NCBI GenBank assembly: GCA_025024175.1
Contig: QCXZ01000137.1
Location: 21,018,001 to 21,082,000 of the forward strand
Origin: Rhyzopertha dominica
Taxonomy: Eukaryota > Arthropoda > Insecta > Coleoptera > Bostrichidae
Direction: 5' to 3'
Length of the DNA: 64,000 nucleotides
The notes under the pieces were generated by a model. The model searched no databases. It saw only the letters and a program-made list of their open reading frames with translations, and had not been told where the DNA came from. Shown piece by piece: positions 26,101 through 38,600 of the stretch; position 1 is the first letter of the stretch; the number at the start of each line of letters is the position of its first letter. Position numbers and translations under genes: made by a program.

Positions 26101-28240
26101 ACAAGAGAACTAATCAAGTTAGTTCATTCCAAACNATAGTTTGGAAATTATAACAAATAGACGTAGCGCCCAAGGTTGTTTTTCAGAAACATCATTGGTT
26201 TATATCCTTCAAAAAAATTATGTTTGAGCATTAACCGATGCATTTCCTTAAGCCATCTTTAATAGAAGTCGATATGGCAATAATTAAATTGTGCCATCAG
26301 GAGCTACTTACTTAGAAATTACGCAAATTAGGGATCTGGTATCACCACGTTTTACAAATTAAATACTATTTAGTTTATTACATGACAGTGCTTGATTACT
26401 TCCCTTTCAGTAAATCTGCTATTGAAAGTCGAGCAATAATTAGAGGACGCGGAAGGCAATTAAGTAAATTAAGCTGAACGATATAACAAAAACTCATTGC
26501 CGTTACACCTAAATCTCGATTGCACAAGAAACAAAAAAAAACCGCTGGCTTAATCTAATTGTAAGATCCTAACTTTCGCAAGAGGTGCATAACACTTCAC
26601 AACGTGCAACAGCTAAAGCTAATAACCGAACTATGTTTTTTACAGGTGTACCGTTTGATTCTCATTCAAACAATAGGAGCGAAATCCACGATCACTTTGT
26701 GTAGCTTACATAATAACAAATATGTTTCCGCAACAGTAAACACTTTGCTTCACGCTTTCATGCCAAAAGGAAACCGTATAGCAGATATACACGAAATATA
26801 NCTGATGAATATCAGGCGGNGTTACTCCTTTTGTTCCTGTGACCTGCGTATGTGTGTTTAGGGAACAAACGCGATGCTTTTGTATGGTGGCGTAACTGCT
26901 TTGTTGGAAGTTGGGCTCTCCGACCTTGGCTACATACTTGTTAAACTTGTTCGGCTACCGGTGGTACTCCTTATTTGGTGTACGTTAAATAATGCATACG
27001 TGGCCTCTATACCAGATGTAACGTGTAGAGGATGCAATTTAGTTGATCCGCTATCTAAATATAGCGGGGAAACGAAAAGACTAATTTTGCGGCTCTGACA
27101 AATGAGCAATGTGATTGGACTAAACTACATTTTGGAGAATTTCATCTTTAACGCACGTGAATTTACTTAAGTAGGTTTTAATTGCTGGCTAGATAAACAC
27201 CTAGATATTTCCTCGCAGAGATCACCGACTCTTTCAGAATGAAAAGTAGCTGTTTTGGTGCCAAGACAATAATACATTTGGTATCGAATTACAAGAAATA
27301 TCAAACGGTACCCAAATAAATTATTTCTACTAAACGTACTTGCTTATAGGTATCAAGTCCCGATGGAACAGATTTCACAAGAGAATTCCCTAAAGCGCGA
27401 CATGCTCGTGACAGTTTTAAGCCTTGCATTGCATTAGATCGTTATAAATCATCCTGCCTTTCATAGAATTCAAATCAAACTACACTATCATATTATATAA
27501 ATATGATCATTACAAAACGATAGTTATTTACGTAACCAGTTATAAAAAAACAATTTCATTTAACGAATACGCGTTTTTAAATTACACGAGTTTATTTTTA
27601 TACGTTTATTTCATCGATTTTATTATTTTTGGATTTCTGTACCATGGGCTAAAGCCTTCTGATGTTGGGGAGTCTTAAATGTTGCTGTAGGTAGGAGATA
27701 AGATAGATACGCCATAGTCTATAATAAAATTTAAAATATGGTGCGAATTGAGGAAAATAAAAAACATCCGCGAGAAGCTACAGCTTGCCTATTTTGAAAG
27801 TTCAAAACCACAAAAAGCTCTACTTTATGGATCACATATTAAATGATGAGATCTGAAGTTATTGTTTTCAAAATTGATGATATTAAGGAATACACTATGC
27901 TACTAACATGGTTAAAGAGGCGTTCCACGGTATCTCATGCAGAATAATCAGAAATATTGACAAAAGTGTATGTAGTGTATAAAAGGGGCTAAAAACAAAG
28001 ACAATATATCTATATAAATTAAGCAATCTGTGTATTAAATGAATCTGTTTCCTTTTTACGTAAAAAAGACGTTTCAAATGAACTCACCTTTTTTTAGGAT
28101 TTATAATTCCAGAAACAAAGACGCACATTATTCGGGAATTTGCGATCACCCGCGGAAACATTACTGGCGTTGAATTTTGTCAACCTTATCAGGAGGTATA
28201 CAAATAGACTTGCTACAAAACATTTTTGTAAAATACTAGA
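23109..28240. other. No gene recognised
   Basis: About 5 kb, AT-rich, with scattered N bases (24485, 26135, 26801, 26820). Short frames at 26604-26861 and 26874-27098 lack family motifs, and the first contains undetermined bases. A slightly GC-richer patch at 23540-23720 has no coding match that I can name. Confidence 0.35.
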
Positions 28241-28775
28241 NACCCACCCCGGCTTCAAAAGCTCCAAAAGTATGTCTATTGTAGTTATAGTAGTACTCGC
28301 ACGTTATCGCTTAGCTTATATAGAAATAGTGGGGCGACAGCGGGGGGCGCGGTGGGACGTGGGGATGATATCATCATACACATTATATGGTGTAAAAGAT
28401 TATAATAATGTGCATGAAATACTTAAGTTAACTAACTTATTTAAGTGGATAAGGATTAAATAGCGAACATTTTTTAGTAGATAGCTATCCTTAAAAGATA
28501 TNTGCCATCGCGGACTTTTTTGTACATAGANCTATAAATGAGAAATGTCGCACCATGCAGTGTTTTGATAATTATCGTTATATTTCAATCAAATTACACA
28601 AAACATTTGACAAATTATATACCTAAATTATATATACCATATTATATGCCTAAACCATCCTCATATTGATGAAAACTGCATGAAAATCCGTTCAGTAGTT
28701 TTTAAGTTTATCGTCAACAGACAGACAGACAGACGCGGCGAAGGGTTTTGTTTTATAATTTGTATAGTGATTACA
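28241..28775 (+). mobile_element. RTE-like non-LTR retrotransposon 3' end
   Basis: The segment begins with ACCCACCCCGGCTTC. It includes GCCATCGCGGACTTTTTTGT near 28505 and ends with AAAATCCGTTCAGTAGTTTT, TTATCGTCAACAGACAGACAG and TTTTATAATTTGTATAGTGA. This series is the widely dispersed 3' terminal part of RTE-type LINEs or derived SINEs in insects. The reverse transcriptase part is not present, so this is a 5'-truncated copy. It contains N bases. Assignment rests on pattern memory of the family. Confidence 0.6.
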
Positions 28776-29309
28776 GTGAAAAGAGTGGAGCACACGTAGT
28801 AGGAAAAAGCCTTTTAAAAATGTTTTAGAGGCTCATAGACGTCTCTGTTGGCAGATTATCAAGTTGATATCCTAAAAATTAAATAGCATGAAGATTGCTG
28901 ATCCAATAATGTAGCAGCGGTCTCTAGAGAATAAGAAAAGAATTTTTAAGAACATTTGGTTGAAACTTCTGATATAAGAACAGAGGTAGCTTCGAGGGAA
29001 GTTAACAATGGACAAATACAAGAGTATATTCACGTTAACAAATAATTCTGTTTATAATAATTAAGTTGCTAGCTGTATAATATTTTTACATAACCACTTT
29101 TTATAACTGCGGCAATACAGTTGTGAAGAAGATCTTGCTATCCAATGTTTAAAAAATGAAATAAACTCACTTTTATTACCGAAATTAGATAAAACGAATT
29201 TTTTCTCCAGCCGGCTTAAAAACGACCTTTTTTAAAACCATTTTGAGAATAATACTAACTTTGGAAACAAAACTTGACTTTGATCAAATACGAGCCAACA
29301 TTCTAAATT
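28776..29309. other. No gene recognised
   Basis: AT-rich sequence with no supported feature. Confidence 0.35.
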
Positions 29310-29789
29310 TTATAATTTATTAAAGTTCGTGGTACTTCCTACTAAATTACAGGTTTTGCACGTATACAAGGAACACAACTCTTTAGGTACGGCAAGAAAA
29401 AGTAACGACGAAGCGGCCTTGCAATGCAAATTGACATTCTGATTCGGAAACCTGAGTTGAAACCATGAAATGAACTCCAGATTCACCTGAAGAAACAGCC
29501 AAATTATCGCCACTTTTAAATCGCGATACTTCGTTTGCTCTAGCTTGATCGGTGTGAAAATTTTAGTATACCATGTTACTCGGCTAATTAAAGGCAAATA
29601 ATTATCATTCCAGAATGTGTATAGTGAATTTAATAAACGACTATTCCATTTAGAAATTTGAATCGGGTAGGAATGGACAATTGGTTGTCGTGTTCCTAAA
29701 TTGTTAATCGATGTTAACTTCAGGTGTTCGACCTGCATTTCAACTTTTTTGGTTGTTGGTTCTGTGTCGTAGCTTTTTCGTCTGTACAA
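29310..29789 (-). CDS. Unrecognised open frame, longest unexplained in the left part
   Basis: The frame is open for 160 codons, but the first ATG gives about 141 residues, starting MQVEHLKLTSINNLGTRQ. The composition is mixed rather than low-complexity, with many Trp and aromatic residues (ISKWNSRLLN, LYTFWNDNYLP, VTWYTKIF). I do not recognise a domain. It could be a decayed retroelement C-terminus, an unspliced exon or a chance frame. No splice-linked neighbours were found. Confidence 0.2.
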   Translation of the reverse strand: MYRRKSYDTEPTTKKVEMQVEHLKLTSINNLGTRQPIVHSYPIQISKWNSRLLNSLYTFWNDNYLPLISRVTWYTKIFTPIKLEQTKYRDLKVAIIWLFLQVNLEFISWFQLRFPNQNVNLHCKAASSLLFLAVPKELCSLYTCKTCNLVGSTTNFNKL

Positions 29790-30920
29790 CGTTCGATACT
29801 TATAATGACGATGCTATAATGCTCTTTCGTTGACAAATGAGAAAGAGCATTACTGCGACGCTAGCATTAGATCTTATTTCAAATTTGTTTGATTCACATG
29901 CTAATTTTAAATGTTCGCACCAGCTAATCCAACGCAAGCACCTGATAAGCTTTTCTTCAAAATTTAGAACACTGAATATAACGATCATTATATTGAAGAA
30001 GTCAAGGTTTCCACACATCATGAATGAATTCTTACTTTTGTTCTTTGTCTTTCGTACACTAGACTGATGATGCCCTTACTTTAAAATAGTCATGATGTTA
30101 GATGTATAGGAGCTTCACTTCACAGTAATTATCATGTAGTTCACTCTTTTATATTTTGTTGTTAATGGAGAAAAAGTACAACTGTGATGATAAGTTTACA
30201 GATTTTTACACAAATATCAAAATATATAGTAATCCAACCCGTAGGATTAATTTTTTGGGCAATTATCTATTTTTTAGTGGACTGTATTAAAATTTTGTAA
30301 ATACATTTATGCCATCTCTTGCACGTTTTAGACCAAATTAGTTGATCTCGATAGTAGGGAAACCGTGTTTTGATGTTTCAGTCAGAAGTTCCTCGAAACA
30401 ATAAGCAAACTAATGGGCAGGACTGCTTATGGCGATCGTCCATATTCATCCAGCGGCATAATACTTGGTAAGGTTAATACCTAGTAGGATGAGCTAATTT
30501 AAAACTAAATAGCAATATTAATGTATGCTTAAATTAAAAATTAAACATTCTATTTTTAAATTTTACTGTGTAGGTATTTCAATTTTGTTTGGGGGGGATG
30601 GATCGCCCACTTTATCCCCCCACATCTATGCCAGTGTTTTCTAATCACTANATAGAAGAGGGGTAAGCAAAAAGCAGCAATGAAATCGCCAAGGCTGCAC
30701 ATACATAAACATACAACGTTAAACCTCACAATATCTGCCCTTGTAAATTCTCAGCCTGAATGAGCAAAAAAAAGTAGCAAAAGCCATAGCGAAGTCGCTA
30801 ATCCTTGCATTTTTTTACGATGACGTCACTGAAGTGTAAACATAATCTTGAATGGTGACCTATCCGGAAATTGCATTGCAAAAATATTAACATCGGCATA
30901 ACTTTTTTATTATTAAACAT
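29790..30920. other. No gene recognised
   Basis: AT-rich. Around 30805-30850 there is GATGACGTCACTGAAGTGTA followed by AACATAATC, which loosely resembles the ends of the Kolobok-like element at 56.7 kb. It is too short to call. Confidence 0.3.
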
Positions 30921-30991
30921 AAATGGTCGGTAGTTTGATGCTTGTAGGATGCTTGGACAAAGGTAATCAAAAGACTGCTTTGGTTTCGGCC

Positions 30992-31027
30992 GACGTTTCG
31001 GTATTAGTTTATTATACCTTCATTAGG
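30992..31027 (-). ncRNA. Hammerhead-like motif (left arm)
   Basis: The minus strand reads CTAATGA, then a stem AGGTAT...ATACC, then GAAACGTC. It differs from the right-arm copy by one base in the CTGATGA box (G to A), which would be expected to kill catalysis. Confidence 0.5.
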
Positions 31028-31336
31028 TTGTAGACAACATGGTGTCGTTCCACGTTTCTTGATGCAGCGGCTTTGTTTTGCCATCGCTGCTCATTTTGTT
31101 CTACGTTCGGTGCACAGATAGTCAGTAGAAGGCTCTACTGACCCTGATTTTCATGTTTGACCAAGCCCCACATTGAGGATGTTTTCACTTGACGAATCAA
31201 CTAGGGTTTCCACGGCTCAGTTTTGTGCGTTGCTCCTCGCCCCCGTTTTAGTTGTGGCTTTTGGTTGGTCCCAGTTGATAATTTTAGTATTCATGAATTT
31301 TCTCAACGTTTCCTTCCTTTTTTTCTTGGTCCAGCC

Positions 31337-31371
31337 CTGATGAAGGTATAATAAACTAATACCGAAACGTC
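31337..31371 (+). ncRNA. Hammerhead-ribozyme-like motif (right arm), intact core
   Basis: CTGATGA (31337-31343) is followed by a stem-loop with GGTAT/ATACC pairing, then GAAAC and GTC (31364-31371). The flanking GCC and GGC can pair as stem I, with GTC as the cleavage triplet. All core nucleotides of a minimal hammerhead are present, and stem III would be extremely short, as described for Penelope-like elements. Activity is inferred, not shown. Confidence 0.55.
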
Positions 31372-31417
31372 GGCCGAAACCAAAACAGTGTTTTGATTAC
31401 ATTTGTCCAAAATCCTA

Positions 31418-33042
31418 CACTGAAAAAAGTTGATTGTCAACAACAACAAATTTCCGTTTGTTACGGACAAATTTGTTGTAGTAAAGAATTATTTGTTATA
31501 AATACCATACATTTGCTTCCTTGTTGTTTCGATTTACTAAAATCATATTGTTGCCTGTACCAAGATAAATTTTGTTACCGCAAATAATATATACTCGTAT
31601 GATAAAGCCAATAAATTAGATGAGTTACACACACAAAAAAAAATAGTTGTCATTATCTAGCCAATCACAACCATTTAAAAATGCGGCTAAGGCCATTCAT
31701 TGTTGCCAGGTTGGGCTATTCATCCCCAAAGAGAAATAATTCGTATTTGGTTTATTTAACGTTGTAACAATATAATGTATGTGTTCATGCAGAACTCGGT
31801 CTAAGTTGAATTTATTTTTATTGAATTTTTGTTTGTTATGTTAATCTGATTGTATGCTACGACCATCAATGACGGTTTTAGCGTGGACGACATTTTGCCG
31901 AGTATGGGGAATGGGCACATACTGCTGAATAATACTGGCAATTCTGTCGGCATCGGCAGCCCGATTTGCGCAAAGCGGCACATCTTGCCAAGAGTACGGA
32001 CGCGTGCAGTGCAGCTTCATGCTGCATGTTAGTAGAATAGGATTTATCAATATTCAAGAAGTGTGTTTTAACTGGGTGCATCAGTCGCGGAGGTCTTGGA
32101 AACGTGGGGTTTCCAGAATCCCTATCTAATTAGAGGTTTTCAATGTAAGTACAATTAATTCTTTATGTTATTTCTTATGAGTTTTTAGGGCAGTTTCAAA
32201 TTGAAGCGTTTTTAATTACTTGTATGCCCTATAGTAGAGCTACAGTAATCCGGATTTAGACTGCACTCATCCGTGTTAGTAAAAGATCCAGATTGTTGGT
32301 ACCGTTTGTTACTTTGTATTATTTCCTTCTTCCCAGCAAGTTAATGCTTCCTACTTTGTGCTGTTTTCTGGGCGCCATTTTGCTTATTTTACCCGTTTCC
32401 AGTCCATGTTCATACAACGCTACATTTACTGATATCCACGACGGCCAATGGACACGTAACTTTAAGTTTTATGTTAATAGAAATATTTATTTTTATATTT
32501 TCAGCAATACATTCTTTCAGTGAATAAATGTTTCATGGATGAAGTCTTGTTTTATTATTATTGTACCCTGTTTGCAATGAAATTAGCATATGTGCGGCAG
32601 TTCAGAAATTAAATGTGAACAAAGAGTGGTAAGTACGTATTCATTTATAAATAAACCAGATTGAAAATTAATAAGTATAGCTTATTGTACCAACATGTTG
32701 TGCATTTGCCTCCATAAATATTAGGTATCTGTACATGTAAAGTAATAGTGAGTGTTGGAAGAACTAACAGTTCATAAATCGCTTTAAATACGTATGACTT
32801 GACAACAAAATAATTAGTTATTGTAACTACTACAAACACATTGTGATTAATAAATTATAAGTTATTTTAACAAATATCGTTTTTGTTGCTACTAATAACA
32901 AATTACTTCAAATAGCAAATATTTTGCGCAACAAAAATAATTCGTTGTCTTTACAAAGTTTTTAGTTGAGGCTATAGCTACAAATAGAATTTGTTGACAA
33001 TACTAAATTTAAAGTAAACCGAACAAATCCTTTCTTTCAGTG
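31418..33042. mobile_element. TA-flanked DNA transposon (non-autonomous), 1625 bp
   Basis: The left end CACTGAAAAAAG and right end CTTTCTTTCAGTG form an inverted repeat, and the copy is flanked by TA on both sides (31416-31417 and 33043-33044). A second inverted pair, TTGTCAACAA, lies at 31434-31443 and 32991-33000. The interrupted host repeat shows the empty site as a single TA, so TA was duplicated on insertion, as in Tc1/mariner-type elements. The interior has only short frames. A GC-richer block at 31840-32035 is unexplained. Confidence 0.8.
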
Positions 33043-33068
33043 TACAAACATCAAACTATCTACCATTT

Positions 33069-34713
33069 TGGGACACGAAAGCATCACACACAGATAAATG
33101 GTTGGTGTAAGCGAACAAAGTTGAAAACAAAGATGGAAATTTCTCTTAAATATTGAAAATTTTATGCAGCTCGTTTCGTTTACCTAATCGAGGACTATGA
33201 ACCAGACGGTTCAGAATCACTTCGGTAGGTGTTATCATATTGTGAAATCTAATAAATCGCTGACAAAGTATTGGCTTGTTCTCTTGCCCCAAAAATAATT
33301 TATTGTGAAATTTCTGCGAAACTGATTGAGACCTGTAGAAATTACACCTAAAAACAAAACTACAAATCACTTTATTTCATCTAAAGAACGTGTGTAATTA
33401 TAATGAAAGTCAGTTTTCCACTATAATGTCGTGTTTAACAAATGGAACAGCTATTAAAGAAGATTTGCTGATACAAAGTTCGTGGGTGATGGAGCACAAT
33501 TAGCAATCTAAGTATAAGCAGTAAAAGTCCTGACTTGCATGTTATTTATAGACATGAAACAACTTTTGAAATACATGACTGAAGATTAAACCTGAGTTAG
33601 AAGGAAGGCTTGCTTAAACTAGATAAGTTTTGACATTCTCTCGTTGGTACCATTTACTAACCATAAACACAAGTATCCAGACGCAGTAGATACAGTATTA
33701 GCACTAAATACGTATGTACACACACTGCCAAGCCTGCAGTTGGTATACAAATTTTGATCTAGTCGGCGTAATTCTTCTAGATATTTAATAGTCACAATAT
33801 CAAAAACCACGATAGGCCTAATAAACTTAGTATTATGCATCTCAAACATTCAAAATTCCAGAAAAAAATGTATGTCACAAGCTCCGTAGCAATAAATAAC
33901 TACCAAAATATCTGCTGCGTAATACACGATTATATGTATTTATTAGAGAATTTCTATAGATTCACTGACTTGTTATGTACACATAATTTGATTTATAGCA
34001 GCTTTCTTTTATTTTTTAGCAATTTGATATCCACCTGTTAATATTACAGTTCTTCGCAGCTTCGATATTCCTCTAATATAATAATTAGGTACTGAGCTTC
34101 AATGCTAACGTAACAATTCAAATCTGCTATTATTAAATGGTTGTACAAACTATGTGAAACCTTCAGAATTAACGTTACAACTCAATAGGAAGACATAAAA
34201 TTTTACATCAACGTTATGAAACAGCTATTTTTATTTGTCATTTTAAGGACACTGCAGTGTGTCAAAATAAGCCTGGATACCTACTACCAAAGTGTCTTCA
34301 TCTTTTACGACCGAATAAATTATTAAAAGTTTTTAATAATGATTTAAATTAAACCGTCACACCGGTGAGAAGGGGAAGGTTCTTCTTGTTTACATTCCGC
34401 CAGCGCGTCTGTCTTTTAGTTTTACTTTCAGGAGGCTTTGATTAACAGTGAACAGAGGAATGTACAAGAACTCCGGATGGATCTGGAATTGCTTCGGATT
34501 ACGCCGAGCGAGGAAATTGGAAAAGTTGGATACCGTTCAATTTGTTTTAAATTGCGTTGCTGCAAAACGCTGCAACGCGCTCCAGCTACTACACTTTCAC
34601 TGATGCATAGGCGCAACTGGTAGTCAAATAAACTTTTGAGCCTGATCTATAGACGTTTATGCTGCGCTAATGCATAGTGTCGATAAAGTAACGCATAAAA
34701 CTCAAAATATGGA
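33069..34713. other. No gene recognised
   Basis: Mostly AT-rich. Near 34360-34625 the base composition is richer in GC, and 60-codon frames are open on both strands, but neither is recognised. Confidence 0.35.
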
Positions 34714-34924
34714 TTAATTTTTCTTATTGTATTTATTTGTAAGTTCTGGCTCCTTTTTTTATAAATTAAAGACACTTTTTTTCTAATAATATAACGTTTC
34801 GACCTATAATTTAGGTCTTTGTCGAATATTTTTATTTTGTAGATTGACAAATTATTATGAAAATCAATATGACATTTACAATTTTGATATTAATATAAAA
34901 TGTACCTTCAAGTTTGTTCCTTTG
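34714..34924 (-). repeat. Inverted terminal arm, left copy
   Basis: Reverse complement of 35448-35658. It includes the minus-strand hammerhead-like motif at 34793-34824, whose CTGATGA box is decayed to a CGACAAA-like form. Confidence 0.9.
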
Positions 34925-35405
34925 CAAGAAAAAAAACACAAACATAACATACTTAACCTTACCGTATATACCACCACTCNCTCAAAANATAAAAAACCTA
35001 CTAAAATCACATAACTTCCAAACTACATATAAACCAATTAACACAATTAAACAATTCTACATTGTTAAAAACAAAAACACCAAAAGAAACACGAACACAC
35101 AGAATATACAGTATAAAATGTAAAGAATGTAACAAACAATATATAGGACAGACAGGACAATACTTATAAAACAGACTATAACAACATAAAAATAATAACA
35201 ACTACGCAGCTTTAAAAAACATCAAGAACAAACTGACCACACTTTTGACTTTGATAATATCAAAATTGTAATAATTTTTTACGGAACAACATAAACATAA
35301 AAGACAATTTTTAGAAATGATACATATTCAAAAAAACCTAAACACATGTGTAAACGACAGGACTGACATACAAGGACTAAGTAATACCTACTACACCGTC
35401 ATTTA
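34925..35405 (+). pseudogene. Penelope GIY-YIG endonuclease remnant
   Basis: The plus strand encodes a linker with FQTTYKPINTIKQFYIVKN. IYSIKCKECNKQYIGQTGQY (from about 35110) follows, a GIY-YIG endonuclease core with the Cys pair and the YIG signature. After two stops and a frame slip, it continues with HQEQTDHTFDFDNIKIV and EMIHIQKNLNTCVNDRTD, then YYTVI before a stop at about 35403. This is the order found in Penelope-like retroelements. The stops and slip mean it is dead. Two N bases are present upstream. Confidence 0.82.
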
Positions 35406-35447
35406 AACACACCCTCTCACAGTCACATTTACCATCCACAATGATAG

Positions 35448-35658
35448 CAAAGGAACAAACTTGAAGGTACATTTTATATTAATATCAACATTGTAAATGT
35501 CATATTGATTTTCATACTAATTTGTCAATCTACAAAATAAAAATATTCGACAAAGACCTAAATTATAGGTCGAAACGTTATATTATTAGAAAAAAAGTGT
35601 CTTTAATTTATAAAAAAAGGAGCCAGAACCTACAAATAAATACAATAAGAAAAATTAA
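35448..35658 (+). repeat. Inverted terminal arm, right copy
   Basis: Matches the left arm in reverse complement. It holds the plus-strand hammerhead-like motif at 35549-35579 (CGACAAA, GACCT-loop-AGGTC, GAAACGTT). Confidence 0.9.
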
Positions 35659-38600
35659 CACAAAAGGACTGCACAAAATAAACATCAACAAAAATATGGA
35701 TTATTCGTCAAAATTCGAAAGAATGCTGACGCTGGTAACTTAAGTCTGGTAGGTACTATGACGAATATATGATGTAATCAAATACTTTTTTTATATAACC
35801 TTATGCATTTTTTGTGTTATTCGACCCCTTATTATCTAAGAAATTGCACCATTATGTCATTGTTGAATTCCTCAGATAATAAGAACTCGAATGACACAAA
35901 AAATGTATAAGTACGGTTCTATAAAAAAATGAAGACGTCATATATTCGTCATAGTAACAGACTGCTTTGTTTGAATAATTTCAAAATAAATCTTCTTTTA
36001 AATCTTAAATTACCTCTTTCAGCCTTTTTTCCAATTTTTGAAAATAAGCGTGTATATCATCAAGATGTAAGTCAATATGTAGTAACGTCAAAACCCGCGT
36101 TACAACATATCTTTGGCCAACTAAATCTGTTTTGAACATATTAAAACTTGATATATCCTTGACTATTAAACAACGAAACTACAACTAAAAATCGGTACAA
36201 CGAGGGCAGAGCGACAATACACTGCCAAAGAAATGACGAAATAGTTACCCTAAATTATTTAGTAATTTTGTAGATTTAGAATTGACTCTATTATAATTTG
36301 CAACTAATTAGAACAACCAGAATCTGTACCGTGTCATGGCTATAATAATGCATGTATTATTAGCGTTTAGTATTTATAAACATCTAATTAAACTAGGTAC
36401 TCACAAATAGCGTCCTACTTTCTACAAATGCCACTCTGTTTTAAGCAATCTTTGCAGAAAATTTCTGAGGTTGTTGCGTTTCTGAGCTGCTTGCTAACCA
36501 TTTATTTGCATTGATTAAATCAACAATTTTACTTACTTCGGCAGTTTCACACTAAGAACAATGAGAACTATTTATAGAAATACAATATATTATTTATATC
36601 ATCAGTTAAAATATTAATTGATCAATCGGGATGGAAAATACATTAAAACTCATTTAATAAAGTTAGAAATCGTCAAATTAAGACGTGGTGCTGTGCAATT
36701 ACCTGCTGATTTTTAACTAAATGTTTATATAATAGTTTGTACAGTTCTTACCTTGGACAATAATATATTTTTTCAATATCTGTACACGAAAGAAAGCTAG
36801 AGTTCCTCATAACGCCAAATATTAACTACAAAGAGAGACAAATACTAAAATTACGAGCATGGTACTTTTTGTTTAAGGTTAATAAGTTATTAAATATGAT
36901 CTCAAAGAAACGTGTTGTATTTTCCAAATAATTTAACTAGAGAAATCTTATAGTGGAACGCAAGGGCGGCGCTAAACGAATCGGCTAGTGGGCAGCAACA
37001 TCTACATTAATTAATATAATAATAAATAGATGTATTTTCACAAATTCATCCTTTTTGCAAAGCATTTATTTTTGCTCTACGCATAGTTTATTTTTTTAGT
37101 AAATGTGCATCCATTCTTATCTCTAATAGGAGTATATTGACATTCTTTCGAAGGCTATAGGTGTCATAAAAAGGTTAAGAAGAATTTTTTATGATTAAAT
37201 TATTTTCTTACGAAATACATAACAGCAGGTCCTACATAATAATATTATAAATAATTAAAAAAATATAGAACAAATCGGAAGTATATTACAGTAATGTAAG
37301 CAACTTTTCGTTGATAAATTCATTAAAGCATCACAATATTCATTTATACAAACGCTTTATTTAAACGATTTTTTTATAGATGGCAACTGGACACTATTAC
37401 CTACATTCAAGCTAAACGTCTTATTTTAGGTGATCAGTTCTTTCATGCAACTAGTGTATAATAGAAGAATTTGTCTTTACTATTTGAAATATCCATGATT
37501 ATTATGTCATGTTAGGTTTTGGCAGTTTTTCCCTCGGTTATAAAGGTTCTATAATCAGTATATAATTGACCTTACCTGACGTTTGTAAGTTTTGGATAAT
37601 TCAACATTCATAACCTATTCTCTTAGGCAAAGTTTGAGTTAAGGCACAATTATCTCAGTTACCTCCTTTTCCATGTGTCGGTTTGTTACCCACTTTTTTG
37701 TTCGTTACTGATAATAAAAGCACAATACAGTGCACCGCTCACTCCAAGCTTGCGCATCTCTGAATTGCGAAATGTCGTTTATTTGATACTAATAATAGGT
37801 AAAATATATTAAATTTATTTTCAAGGGAACCTTTAAAGAATAGTTTCTCGATACTGTGGAGTACAGAATTTCTTCTTCATCTCACGCCGCATTTTGGTGA
37901 TCATTTTGTGAAAATCCGTAATGACTAATGAGTCATCTTTACGAACTACGACGTAGGTTGGTACGGTCTGTAAGTACAGAAAGCTACTTCGCCGGTTGTC
38001 CGGTCATTTAGAAAAAATCGGTAAGGCGTCATGTAGCGGTGGCTTTACAAAGTACGACTTAGATTGAACGGTCGGTTTGTTTGGGCCCAATGGAAAAGAC
38101 CAGCGAAAAAACAGGGAAATAAAATTACTTTGAATGATTAATGTTTGCCATAATTAATTTCAGCTTAAAATACCCACGTCCACATTAAACTTGGAGTGTA
38201 CCAAAGGGATCTTTCCAGAACATAATTAGTGCCTACAAGCTGAATTAAATACGATATTTCAGGATCAGCAATTTATAAAAAAATAAATGCTTGCTGATGT
38301 AGGTACCTATAGCGATTACAAAGATACCTCGTATTATACTCAAGGGCTAGGTGGGTAAGATTGTAGATAGTGAATAATGGTTAGATAATCAATAATCGAA
38401 CATCAATATTATCCTTGTTCCAAGTAAAAATGTTAAGAACACGCTATCTACAGTAATTAGTACGAAGTAATGAAACTTATAAACGCGGAGATGAGGTTTA
38501 TCTTCTAATTTCGACAGACAGAATTAATTATTGGGTCGCCCCACAATTATTTTTTTTTATTTTACATTTAAAATGTACATAAAACTTGAAGCACAAAGAC

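Larger units (their letters stand above)
30921..33068. mobile_element. Penelope-type inverted terminal-repeat unit, interrupted
   Basis: The left arm (30921-31027) and the right arm (31336-31417 plus 33043-33068) are reverse complements over about 107 bp, with a unique centre of about 300 bp. Each arm carries a hammerhead-like motif ending GAAACGTCGGCC. The right arm is split by the TA-flanked transposon at 31418-33042. Without it, the unit is about 520 bp. This layout fits paired inverted terminal repeats of a Penelope-like retroelement with the coding part missing. Confidence 0.65.
34714..35658 (+). mobile_element. Penelope-like element fragment with 211-bp inverted arms
   Basis: The arms at 34714-34924 and 35448-35658 are nearly identical in opposite orientation. 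Each carries a hammerhead-like motif (GACCT/AGGTC stem, then GAAACGTT). Between them is the C-terminal coding part of a Penelope-like polyprotein: the linker after the reverse transcriptase and a GIY-YIG endonuclease. The reverse transcriptase itself is absent. This is a 5'-truncated copy with the inverted-repeat organisation characteristic of this retroelement class. Confidence 0.85.

Noticed and set aside
31841..32050. Overlapping 60-70 codon frames on both strands, considered as a Harbinger-type transposase
   Set aside because: No transposase motif could be aligned. Likely chance frames in a GC-richer block of the TA-flanked element.
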